In this document: one piece after another, positions 1 through 5,715 of the stretch
Layout of the letters: each line of letters starts with the position of its first letter
How positions within the stretch are numbered: the stretch's first letter is position 1
Assembly: GCA_947176285.1 (NCBI GenBank)
Contig: CAMWQF010000197.1
Coordinates: 1-5,715 of the forward strand
Origin: an uncultured Porphyromonadaceae bacterium
Lineage (GTDB): Bacteria > Bacteroidota > Bacteroidia > Bacteroidales > Muribaculaceae
Length of the DNA: 5,715 nucleotides
Reading direction: 5' to 3'
Program-made: the position numbers and the translations under genes
The notes under the pieces: generated by a model
The model's input: the letters and a program-made list of their open reading frames with translations, nothing else
The model's database searches: none
What the model was told of the DNA's origin: nothing

Positions 1-176
1 TGACTACTGTTGGTTATGGAGATTTATGTCCGGTTACAGATATAGGAAGGGTTGTCTCAATGTTGTCGTCACTATTTGGAGTGGCTGTAATAGCTTTGCC
101 CTCCGGAGTCATAACTGCAAGTTATTTGGAAGAATTGAGAGAATACCGAAATAAGAAAGAAAAGGAATCTATTTGA
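1..176 (+). CDS. C-terminal fragment of voltage-gated-type K+ channel
   Basis: This is the 3' end of an inner-membrane potassium channel; the rest lies upstream of the window. Reading frame 3 gives TTVGYGD at the left edge, the K+ selectivity filter. The two leading bases TG fit a preceding Met codon, as in the common MTTVGYGD form. About ten residues later comes a hydrophobic helix containing SSLFGVAVIALPSGV, which matches the pore-lining S6 helix of bacterial Kv-like channels. A short charged cytoplasmic tail (LEELREYRNKKEKESI) ends at TGA 174-176. No regulatory domain such as RCK or a cyclic-nucleotide-binding domain follows the pore. The voltage-sensor part cannot be seen, so a simple two-helix channel (Ion_trans_2) is also possible. 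The next gene starts 48 bases downstream on the same strand, so co-transcription is possible. Confidence 0.9.
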   Translation, partial: TTVGYGDLCPVTDIGRVVSMLSSLFGVAVIALPSGVITASYLEELREYRNKKEKESI

Positions 177-210
177 TTCAAAAGATGATCTTAGACGTTT
201 CTCGTATTAT

Positions 211-218
211 TACATTTG
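211..218 (+). promoter_or_regulatory. Possible Bacteroidota -7 box ahead of the ABC gene
   Basis: TACATTTG fits the Bacteroidota sigma-ABfr -7 consensus TAnnTTTG. I see no clear TTTG/TTG -33 element at the usual 19-21 base spacing, so this is a weak call. If used, transcription would begin almost on the ATG at 225. The mRNA would then be leaderless or start translation at the in-frame ATG at 237. Confidence 0.3.
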
Positions 219-224
219 TAGCAA

Positions 225-1673
225 ATGGCGAAAGATATGGAAAGTGGAAAAGGAAATAGGGTGTTGGAGAAATGGATTGTGAAGTTTGAGAGCGAACGGT
301 TAGGGTATGGTCGTGTAGTGCTGGATAGTTCTGCCGGTGGAGGAATACCGGCAGGGGTAACGGCTGTAGTCGGTAGGAATGGCTGCGGCAAGTCTACTCT
401 CGGGAATGTCATAGCCAAAGGAAGGTATGCCTATGGCAACAGATTAAGTTTTAGTGAGGATATTTCAAAGATTAAAATGCTGACCTTTACTGATATCCAT
501 TCTTTCACCGGAATTGATGTGCAATCATTTCAGCAACGTATGGAGGCTACGGCTAATGACTATGTACCGACAGTAGGAGAAATATTCAATAAAAAGATTG
601 AGTCAGAGGAGTGGCAAAATTATTCTGAAGCGTTTCGTTTGAAGGATATTGATATGAAAAAAATTAATTATCTTTCAAGTGGTGAGTTGAGGAAACTTCT
701 AATCATCAATGCTCTATGTGAGAAGCCTGATTTGCTGATACTTGATAATCCCTACATCGGATTGGATTCAGAGTCTCGCAAGGATTTTGATGATGCCATG
801 AAGTTGCTGCGAGATAGTGGTATCTCTATTATGTTTCTATTATGCGATGAAAAGGATGTTCCGGATTATGTGGATTATGTCATTGAGATGATGGATTGCC
901 GGATTGGGCATCTTGTATCGGTTGATGAGTTTAATAGGGCTAATGGGAATAATGGTACAGATGGGATTTGTGTCGAGTCTTTGCCGGAGAGAAATAAACT
1001 ACGGATGTATGAAGATTGTGGGGTGGTATTTTCTATCAAGAATGGACATGCTCGATATGGTGATAAGACAATTTTTGAGGGACTAGATTGGACTGTAAGG
1101 CGAGGGGAGTGCTGGTCGCTTCATGGCCCTAACGGATCCGGAAAGTCTTTGCTTTTGAGTATGATTTGTGCCGACAATCCACAGGGATACGCAAACGACA
1201 TCATTTTGTTTGATAAGGAACGAGGGTCTGGAGAGAGCATATGGGAAATAAAGGATGCGATAGGCTATGTATGTCCTGAAATGCAGTTATATTTCAAATC
1301 TAACGATCCTGTGAAGGAGATAATAATTCAAGGGATGCGTAATTCTCTTTCACGATATAAGAATTCCACACCTGAGGAGAGGAAGATTGCCGAAGATTGG
1401 ATGAAAGTGTTGGAAATAAGTCACCTTGCAGACAGGAAATTTTCTGAATTGTCTTCAGGAGAACAGCGAATTGTCATGCTTGCTAGAACTTTAGCAAAAC
1501 AGCCCGAACTGTTGGTGCTTGATGAACCGCTTCATGGACTTGATGGCTATCACAAAACAAGGATAAAAAATATCATATGCCGGCTCATTGAAAAGAATGG
1601 CACATCTTTGATATACGTATCCCATTATATGTCAGAAATTCCCCATTGCATAACCCATGTAAAGGAAATATAA
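225..1673 (+). CDS. modF: ModF/PhrA-like protein with two ABC ATPase domains
   Basis: This is a soluble 482-residue tandem ABC ATPase with no membrane segment. It matches E. coli ModF (about 490 aa) in domain order and in recognisable stretches, including NPQGYANDIILF, RGSGESIW and a C-terminal CITH. NBD1 has Walker A GRNGCGKST (50-58), signature LSSGE (150-154) and Walker B ending LILDNP (171-176). Asn175 replaces the catalytic Glu, and Cys207 sits where the switch His should be. NBD2 is canonical: Walker A GPNGSGKS (301-308), signature LSSGEQ (409-414), LDEP with Glu434, and switch His467. NBD1 probably binds ATP but hydrolyses it poorly. ModF is historically linked to molybdate transport, but its role is unclear and no modABC genes are visible here. 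ATG 225 gives the longest form; ATG 237 is a good alternative, since the extra residues are not part of the fold. The assignment to family is firm; the function is not. Confidence 0.88.
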   Translation: MAKDMESGKGNRVLEKWIVKFESERLGYGRVVLDSSAGGGIPAGVTAVVGRNGCGKSTLGNVIAKGRYAYGNRLSFSEDISKIKMLTFTDIHSFTGIDVQSFQQRMEATANDYVPTVGEIFNKKIESEEWQNYSEAFRLKDIDMKKINYLSSGELRKLLIINALCEKPDLLILDNPYIGLDSESRKDFDDAMKLLRDSGISIMFLLCDEKDVPDYVDYVIEMMDCRIGHLVSVDEFNRANGNNGTDGICVESLPERNKLRMYEDCGVVFSIKNGHARYGDKTIFEGLDWTVRRGECWSLHGPNGSGKSLLLSMICADNPQGYANDIILFDKERGSGESIWEIKDAIGYVCPEMQLYFKSNDPVKEIIIQGMRNSLSRYKNSTPEERKIAEDWMKVLEISHLADRKFSELSSGEQRIVMLARTLAKQPELLVLDEPLHGLDGYHKTRIKNIICRLIEKNGTSLIYVSHYMSEIPHCITHVKEI

Positions 1674-1683
1674 TTGATTTTCA

Positions 1684-1700
1684 ATGAAGCATATATTCAT
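1684..1700. other. Weak stem in the convergent intergenic gap
   Basis: Between the two converging stop codons (1673 and 1707) the only symmetry is ATGAA (1684-1688) facing TTCAT (1696-1700) with a 7-base loop. It is AT-rich with no GC stem and no T tract on either strand. It is a poor candidate for a bidirectional terminator, recorded only because nothing better is present in the gap. Confidence 0.12.
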
Positions 1701-1706
1701 GAAGAA

Positions 1707-2576
1707 TCATAACGAAAGAACCTGTTCCTTTGTCAATCCGGTAAATAGCATAATATCTCCTAAAGGCATTTTGCTCTTCTTCATTTTTTTTGCAACTTCC
1801 ATCCTTTCTTCTATCCGTCCTTCCTCACGTCCTTCCTCGCGTCCTTCAACTTTAGCGAATTCAAGTTCAGACTGATGCTCCATCTCTAACATAATGGAGT
1901 TACGGTATGCCACTATATCTTCAGCAGCCATTGAGGCGATCTCCGATGCCTCAAACATTTCATCATAATCCCCGGTCTTATAGGGTTTGGATTCTTTATC
2001 AAGTTTCTCCATATTTTTTATTAGATAAAGTCTTTTTTCAAGTTCCGTTTCACATCTATCCCAATCATCGCTGACCTGCGACAGCGATAGAAAGAATATC
2101 TTGAAGTCTTCGGTGAATACTACATTTGTATTTCGCTCCATCAAGACTATCTCGTTGACAAGACGAGGCTCGAACGGCTTCATGTCAAAATCAGTTATCA
2201 CTATCAGATACACCGGTTCGAACTTATAAGATCCTCCGCTCTCACCCTGACGAAATACGCAAGACGATATGTAGAAAACCATGCGCTTGCCAAAGAGTTC
2301 CGATTGCTTACGCTGCATCTCTACTACGAAATGATAACCAGTGTCGGTTGTACAATAAGCATCGTATACAATTCGCTTTCCGTTAGCATCGGGGGGAAGA
2401 ACCTCCTTGTCCTGAAACGTAACTTCTGTGACAACCATCTTGCCCTCGAACAAGGCGTTTAGGAATCTTTTCAGCACCTCTGCGTGCTGAGGAGAAGCAA
2501 AAGCCCGTTTGAAACCATAGTCTGAGCGAAGCCTTATAAATGTCTTGCCGAGCAATTCGTCAACTGTTGTATTCAT
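1707..2576 (-). CDS. Rpn/PDDEXK_2 family nuclease (putative transposase family)
   Basis: This 289-residue protein has the layout of the Rpn/PD-(D/E)XK family, often annotated as PD-(D/E)XK nuclease family transposase. Near the N-terminus it has the hallmark SDYGFKRAFA (18-27). The nuclease core shows Asp72 in IVYDAYC and the EMQ motif at 86-88 in FVVEMQRKQ, the expected metal-binding and catalytic positions. A middle stretch, PVYLIVITDF (121-130), is the conserved strand seen in these proteins. After an acidic, charged segment comes EGREEGREEGR (244-254), then a C-terminal helical motif (MPLGDIMLFTGLTKEQVLSL, 270-289) typical of the family. Length is full for the family and the frame is intact. 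E. coli RpnA-type relatives are DNA endonucleases that promote RecA-independent recombination; a role in this organism is inference. No inverted repeats or target duplication flank it, so it does not look like a self-moving element. It points away from the TlpA genes and towards the ABC gene. Confidence 0.9.
   Translation of the reverse strand: MNTTVDELLGKTFIRLRSDYGFKRAFASPQHAEVLKRFLNALFEGKMVVTEVTFQDKEVLPPDANGKRIVYDAYCTTDTGYHFVVEMQRKQSELFGKRMVFYISSCVFRQGESGGSYKFEPVYLIVITDFDMKPFEPRLVNEIVLMERNTNVVFTEDFKIFFLSLSQVSDDWDRCETELEKRLYLIKNMEKLDKESKPYKTGDYDEMFEASEIASMAAEDIVAYRNSIMLEMEHQSELEFAKVEGREEGREEGRIEERMEVAKKMKKSKMPLGDIMLFTGLTKEQVLSL
1816..1847 (-). repeat. 12-base tandem repeat coding for EGRE units
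   Basis: On the plus strand the unit CGTCCTTCCTCR occurs twice in full (1816-1827 and 1828-1839), followed by a partial third copy (1840-1847). Read on the minus strand it gives the repeated EGRE/EGR of the nuclease (about residues 244-254). The unit is a multiple of three, so gain or loss of copies would change the length of the charged linker without breaking the frame. Confidence 0.85.
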
Positions 2577-2589
2577 TACAATATTGGTT

Positions 2590-2665
2590 TTAGGGCTCTA
2601 AATTAATAAAAAAAAACTATAGCAGCAACAAAAAATCAGATATTTCAGTGTTAAGCCCTCTAAAT
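2590..2665. promoter_or_regulatory. Paired sequence motifs in the divergent intergenic region
   Basis: The 159 bases between the nuclease and the TlpA genes hold two related motifs. CTCTAAAT occurs at 2596-2603 and again at 2658-2665, 62 bases apart (about six helical turns). Each is preceded by one half of a 6-base inverted repeat, AGGGCT (2592-2597) and AGCCCT (2654-2659). TTAGGGCTCTAA (2590-2601) is also an imperfect palindrome. Between them lies a run of nine A (2608-2616). They could be regulator sites for either divergent gene or chance in AT-rich DNA. Confidence 0.25.
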
Positions 2666-2702
2666 ATCAACATATGTAAACGTCAATTACAAAAATTTGG
2701 AT

Positions 2703-2710
2703 TAACTTTG
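2703..2710 (+). promoter_or_regulatory. Bacteroidota -7 box for the TlpA operon
   Basis: TAACTTTG, followed by C, fits TAnnTTTG(C). It ends 25 bases before the ATG at 2736, leaving room for a short 5' leader of roughly 15-20 bases. A TTTG -33 element at the expected distance is not evident. No strong Shine-Dalgarno site precedes the ATG, which is normal in this phylum, where the AT-rich stretch upstream serves instead. Confidence 0.55.
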
Positions 2711-2730
2711 CATAGAAAATCAATAAACAG

Positions 2731-2819
2731 ATAATATGAAAAATAGGAATCTTTATCTTTTGGCAATCTGCATGTGCGGATGCATGTCAATGTTGGGACA
2801 GACTGGTAAAGTAAAAGTT
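2731..2819 (+). repeat. Leader repeat, copy 1 (start of first TlpA gene)
   Basis: This is the first of two direct copies 1226 bases apart. It runs from ATAAT just before the start codon to codon 28. In the first 68 bases (through codon 21) the copies differ at two positions, in codons 5 (Asn/Ile) and 20 (Leu/Phe). Codons 22, 23 and 24 then differ only at their third bases, and codon 26 changes Val to Glu. Beyond codon 28 the copies lose clear similarity. Confidence 0.9.
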
Positions 2820-3965
2820 ATAAAATCTTTTGCATCCACCTATGGAGATTGTCAGTCATTGCCAAAAACTATAATCTCGGCTGCCATTACATGCATGGCT
2901 TCATCTCAGGTCAAACCAAACCAAGAAAATTCACAAATAAACTATATAGTGAAAGGTCAAGTTGATGGCTTGGATGGAAAAATGCTTTATATGTCAGACT
3001 ATGATAATAATAAAACAATAGACTCGACATTGGTGGCAAACGGTAGTTTTCAATTTAAAGGGAGTTATGAGCGCCCAGCCTATGTCAGAATCGAAAATGG
3101 AAGAAATTATGCTAATTGCATTCTTGACTCCTTGGTGGTAATTGATTTTGATACCCATCTTCCTTCCTTTGGTTCCAATATCACCAATAAGTTTTTGGAA
3201 TTAATTTCAGAAGAACAAAAGATTCAAGATGAACTGGATAAATTTGCTGTTGAACTAAGAAGCCATGGTTTTGAACAACCGGAGCTTGGGGAAATCTACA
3301 GCCATTTATTCGATAAGCTTCGTCCCAAGCGTTTGCAGCTTTATAAACAAGCTATTGCAGATAATCCAAATGGGATTGGGGAATATGCGGTAAGGCTTTT
3401 TGGTGGCTTCTTTGGTCTCGCCCCTGAAGAATGGGATGAGATGTATGAATCTATGCCAATATATCTTAAGGACCAATCGCTAATAGATCATTTCAATAAA
3501 AAATTTACAACTTTGCGTAATGCAATGCCAGGAAAACCATTCATTGATTTCGATGCAAAAACGGTAGACGGAAAAGACGTGAAACTTTCAGATTACGTTG
3601 GCAAAGGGAAATATGTTCTTCTTGATTTCTGGGCATCATGGTGTGGACCTTGTAAGCAGGAAGCAGAAGAGACTCTACGTCCACTCTATGAAAAATACAA
3701 GGATGATGATAGATTTATGATTTTAGGTGTGGTGACATGGGATAGTCATGATAGGACTATGGAAGCTTTACAAAATCTAAAATATCCATGGCCTCAGATT
3801 ATTGATACTGGTCAGACTCCGATGGAACTATATGGATTCTCTGGCATACCTATGATTATTCTTATTGGTCCGGACGGCACTATTTTAGAGCGCGAACTTA
3901 GAGGAAGCAGACTCACGAGCACAATAGACGCAATACTTAACCCAGCAAAAAGCAAAATAATATGA
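2736..3965 (+). CDS. Secreted TlpA-family thiol:disulfide oxidoreductase with DUF4369-like domain
   Basis: This 409-residue exported protein probably acts on cysteines of envelope proteins in the periplasm. A signal peptide covers residues 1-21 (MKNR, then a hydrophobic core with Cys12, Cys14 and Cys16; likely cleavage before Gln22). A second signal-like stretch, LPKTIISAAITCMASSQ, sits at 42-58. A DUF4369-like beta domain runs from about 68 to 135 (YIVKGQVDGLDGKMLYMSD). A helical linker follows (about 150-260). The thioredoxin fold occupies about 264-405, with WCGPC (302-306) and the cis-Pro loop GIP (370-372). Both catalytic cysteines are present, so it should be redox-active; whether it reduces or oxidises its target is unknown. 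It lies 159 bases from a divergent nuclease gene, and its TGA overlaps the next gene's ATG (ATGA), implying translational coupling. Length is ordinary for the family except for the extra N-terminal ~45 residues. No substrate can be named. Confidence 0.92.
   Translation: MKNRNLYLLAICMCGCMSMLGQTGKVKVIKSFASTYGDCQSLPKTIISAAITCMASSQVKPNQENSQINYIVKGQVDGLDGKMLYMSDYDNNKTIDSTLVANGSFQFKGSYERPAYVRIENGRNYANCILDSLVVIDFDTHLPSFGSNITNKFLELISEEQKIQDELDKFAVELRSHGFEQPELGEIYSHLFDKLRPKRLQLYKQAIADNPNGIGEYAVRLFGGFFGLAPEEWDEMYESMPIYLKDQSLIDHFNKKFTTLRNAMPGKPFIDFDAKTVDGKDVKLSDYVGKGKYVLLDFWASWCGPCKQEAEETLRPLYEKYKDDDRFMILGVVTWDSHDRTMEALQNLKYPWPQIIDTGQTPMELYGFSGIPMIILIGPDGTILERELRGSRLTSTIDAILNPAKSKII
2859..2909 (+). other. 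Internal second signal-peptide-like segment
   Basis: Codons 42-58 of the first TlpA gene read LPKTIISAAITCMASSQ: a Lys, a short hydrophobic run, then small residues. This resembles a signal peptide ending just before the DUF4369-like domain, where such a protein normally begins. Codon 42 is TTG, a possible start or a former ATG. The resemblance is seen in the sequence; the idea that it is an older leader is inference. Confidence 0.4.
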
Positions 3966-4045
3966 AAAATAGGATTCTTTATCTTTTGGCAATCTGCATG
4001 TGCGGATGCATGTCAATGTTCGGACAAACCGGCAAAGAAAAAGTT
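3957..4045 (+). repeat. Leader repeat, copy 2 (start of second TlpA-type gene)
   Basis: This is the second direct copy of the leader sequence. Its first nine bases lie inside the end of the preceding gene and supply that gene's stop codon and this gene's start as ATGA. The match with copy 1 includes five bases before the ATG, so the translation start region was duplicated with the signal peptide. Confidence 0.9.
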
Positions 4046-5715
4046 AAAATTTTTGCGGGAAAAGAAAATATATGGGAATATCCTGATGGGAAAATAAACT
4101 CTAATCTTTTTCCGGGAAATGCAAGATTGCAAATCACAAAGGTGGAATTCACACCGGCGGCTACTAATGTATATATAAAACTACACTCTTCAAAAAGCAA
4201 TTATTCTTTCCGCTATTCTCCTGAAACATCCTTGAAAGCGGATGGAAAATCATACAAACTTTTAGGAACGAAGGGTCTTAATCCTGATAATTCATTTACT
4301 GCCGTACCACAAATCGGATCGGCAGACATCGTGCTCAGTTTTGAGCCACTTCCCTTTACGACAGAAAAATTTGATTTGATAGAGGGCTCATCAGATAGAG
4401 ATTTCAATTTTTATGGAGTGAAAGAACGTAGAAAAGACTTGAAGTCCTCGAGTTGGCGCGATATGAAATCCGGCGATTGGATTATAAGTTTCTTCCCCGA
4501 ATTCGCTGTTTTTGATTCAAAAAACTGGGATTATTCAGAAAAGGATTTTGAAAAAGGGCACTTTGTACTCACAGATGGAGAGAAGTCTGTTAAGGTTACA
4601 TCTGGAAAAGAGAAAAATGGAATAAGAAAACTGAAAATCGGAGACGGCAGGGCACAAGATGTTAGCCGAATCACAACAATCTATAATACTGCATATCCAG
4701 TCGGTGGACCAAAAGAATTCATAAATAATGATTTCCGAGAAGGGGATTCAATCACGATCAACGGTTGGTTTAAGGATATGCCGGACCATCTATGGAACAT
4801 CAGCAAGGAAATTGAAGTTTCGTATACTGATTTTTTCACAAGCCAGGACCGAGTGTATACAGCACCATTGGATTCCATCGGGCGTTTTTCTCTTAAATTC
4901 CCGGTGCAAAACACCACTTCTGTTTTTATAGACTGGGGGCGTTCCAACCTTAAACAGCCAGTGGAACCTTCATGCTCATACTATCTCCTCAATGACTTCT
5001 CAACAGGGCAGATGATGTGGATGGGAGAAAGGAGTAGATTGCTTAATGAACTTGTCTCAATACTTCCTGAAAACTCTCCAAAACCATCAAGCATGATGGA
5101 CAAAGACAGTCAGCGAGAGTATTTCAATTATTTGAAAACCCTTATGGATGAAAACACAGACGCTGTCGACAGAACGGCTGCTGAATTCCCTCATCTGTCA
5201 CCCCTTTGGTCAGACTACAAAAAGGAATCCTTCAAGATACAGTGTGCGATATTTGCCCAGGAATTGCCATACTTCAACGAAACAAGATCTTTCCCGGAGG
5301 GGATGAAAGATTGGCTTACATATGAAATATGGCCATCGCTACCGACTATTCCGACAGTCTACAACACTTCGCGGATCAACTTTTTTATGAAAAATTTGAT
5401 TAATGATTTAAAGAAGAGTTCCCCATATTATTTTGTGCTTCCACTGACAACAAATATGAAAATCTATCAGATTGAGCCGATAGCGGTTTCACTATATGAG
5501 GACATTAAGGAAGAATTAGACAGCATCCGTCGTGAGATAGAATTGACGGTGGATTATGGTGCTGAGATGAATAGCATGCCTGATGACTTAGCAGAAAGAG
5601 GCAGTACGATTTTTGAACTGATACATGATTACAATATTGATCATGGAGCGGAAGGTGTTGGATACGAATTTGCAGACCTTAAAAATCAGTGCATGATGCT
5701 TGATTCCCTGCATTC
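3962..5715 (+). CDS. Large secreted protein, probably TlpA/redoxin family, 3' end beyond window
   Basis: The frame is open from ATG 3962 to the window edge (584 codons, no stop). Residues 1-21 are almost identical to the signal peptide of the preceding protein, so it is exported; the mature part begins near Gln22. Residues 55-142 form a beta-rich domain with LQITKVEFTP, LKADGKSYKLLG and the phrase SFEPLPFTTEKFDLIEG (126-142). I recognise this phrase from N-terminal domains of large Bacteroidota TlpA-family proteins. Residues about 260-325 form another beta domain (GDSITINGWF ... SIGRFSLKFPV), DUF4369-like. From about 340 on it is mostly helical. No CxxC motif is seen within the window; in relatives the thioredoxin fold is at the C-terminus, which would lie past 5715. 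The TlpA label therefore rests on architecture and on the neighbour. The four-base ATGA overlap suggests coupled translation with the upstream oxidoreductase, and joint action in the envelope is inferred. Confidence 0.75.
   Translation, partial: MKNRILYLLAICMCGCMSMFGQTGKEKVKIFAGKENIWEYPDGKINSNLFPGNARLQITKVEFTPAATNVYIKLHSSKSNYSFRYSPETSLKADGKSYKLLGTKGLNPDNSFTAVPQIGSADIVLSFEPLPFTTEKFDLIEGSSDRDFNFYGVKERRKDLKSSSWRDMKSGDWIISFFPEFAVFDSKNWDYSEKDFEKGHFVLTDGEKSVKVTSGKEKNGIRKLKIGDGRAQDVSRITTIYNTAYPVGGPKEFINNDFREGDSITINGWFKDMPDHLWNISKEIEVSYTDFFTSQDRVYTAPLDSIGRFSLKFPVQNTTSVFIDWGRSNLKQPVEPSCSYYLLNDFSTGQMMWMGERSRLLNELVSILPENSPKPSSMMDKDSQREYFNYLKTLMDENTDAVDRTAAEFPHLSPLWSDYKKESFKIQCAIFAQELPYFNETRSFPEGMKDWLTYEIWPSLPTIPTVYNTSRINFFMKNLINDLKKSSPYYFVLPLTTNMKIYQIEPIAVSLYEDIKEELDSIRREIELTVDYGAEMNSMPDDLAERGSTIFELIHDYNIDHGAEGVGYEFADLKNQCMMLDSLH

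Noticed and set aside
191..418. Minus-strand open frame of 75 codons
   Set aside because: It lies mostly antisense to the Walker A region of the ABC gene, which has clear family motifs; its product has no recognisable features.
904..1086. Plus-strand open frame of 60 codons inside the ABC gene
   Set aside because: It is an out-of-frame shadow of the linker between the two ATPase domains.
1..1673. K+ channel and ModF-like ATPase as one functional transport system
   Set aside because: The channel needs no ATPase, ModF-type proteins are not known partners of K+ channels, and a possible promoter separates them; adjacency alone is not enough.
1674..1706. Bidirectional terminator between the convergent genes
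   Set aside because: Only a 5-base AT-rich stem is present, without a T tract; support is too weak for a terminator call.
1816..1847. Short repeats as a possible CRISPR array
   Set aside because: The units are 12 bases and directly adjacent with no spacers, and they lie within a coding frame.
1684..1875. Plus-strand open frame opposite the nuclease 3' end
   Set aside because: Its Ser/Arg/Pro repeats are simply the antisense reading of the EGRE tandem repeat.
1707..2576. Nuclease gene as an insertion sequence
   Set aside because: No terminal inverted repeats or target-site duplication are visible around it, and the family rarely behaves as a classical IS.
3979..4947. Several short frames (3979-4200, 4213-4407, 4681-4947 minus; 4728-4931 plus)
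   Set aside because: All fall within the long open frame starting at 3962, which has a signal peptide and family-like domains on the plus strand.

Overview
The window looks like a piece of a Bacteroidota chromosome, most likely from a gut Bacteroidales (Bacteroides, Prevotella or Muribaculaceae type). The evidence is the moderate to low GC content, a TAnnTTTG type -7 box (good ahead of the TlpA genes, weaker ahead of the ABC gene), absence of strong Shine-Dalgarno sites, and the gene families present. These include large secreted TlpA/redoxin proteins with a DUF4369-like N-terminal domain, and a PDDEXK_2/Rpn-type nuclease. Species assignment is inference.

Layout. Bases 1-176 are the C-terminal end of a bacterial voltage-gated-type K+ channel (TTVGYGD filter, last membrane helix, charged tail), cut by the window edge. 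A 48-base gap follows. Bases 225-1673 encode a soluble double ABC ATPase that matches E. coli ModF (PhrA) in length, domain order and several distinctive stretches. Its first nucleotide-binding domain has lost the catalytic Glu and the switch His. Convergent to it, 33 bases away, is a minus-strand Rpn/PDDEXK_2 nuclease (1707-2576) with an EGRE tandem repeat near its C-terminus. A 159-base divergent intergenic region then leads into two plus-strand genes, probably one operon. The first (2736-3965) is a secreted thioredoxin-fold TlpA protein with a CGPC active site. The second (3962 to the window end, open) is a large secreted protein of the kind whose relatives usually end in a TlpA/redoxin domain. 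They overlap by ATGA.

The most interesting feature is the TlpA pair. The two genes begin with almost the same DNA: 68 bases, from 5 bases before each ATG to codon 21, with two differences. Downstream of codon 28 the proteins are unrelated. The first protein also carries a second signal-peptide-like segment at residues 42-58, just before its DUF4369 domain. This suggests that the leader was copied from one gene onto the other in front of an older leader. I see no complete undescribed defence or mobile system; most of the window is ordinary Bacteroidota gene content.
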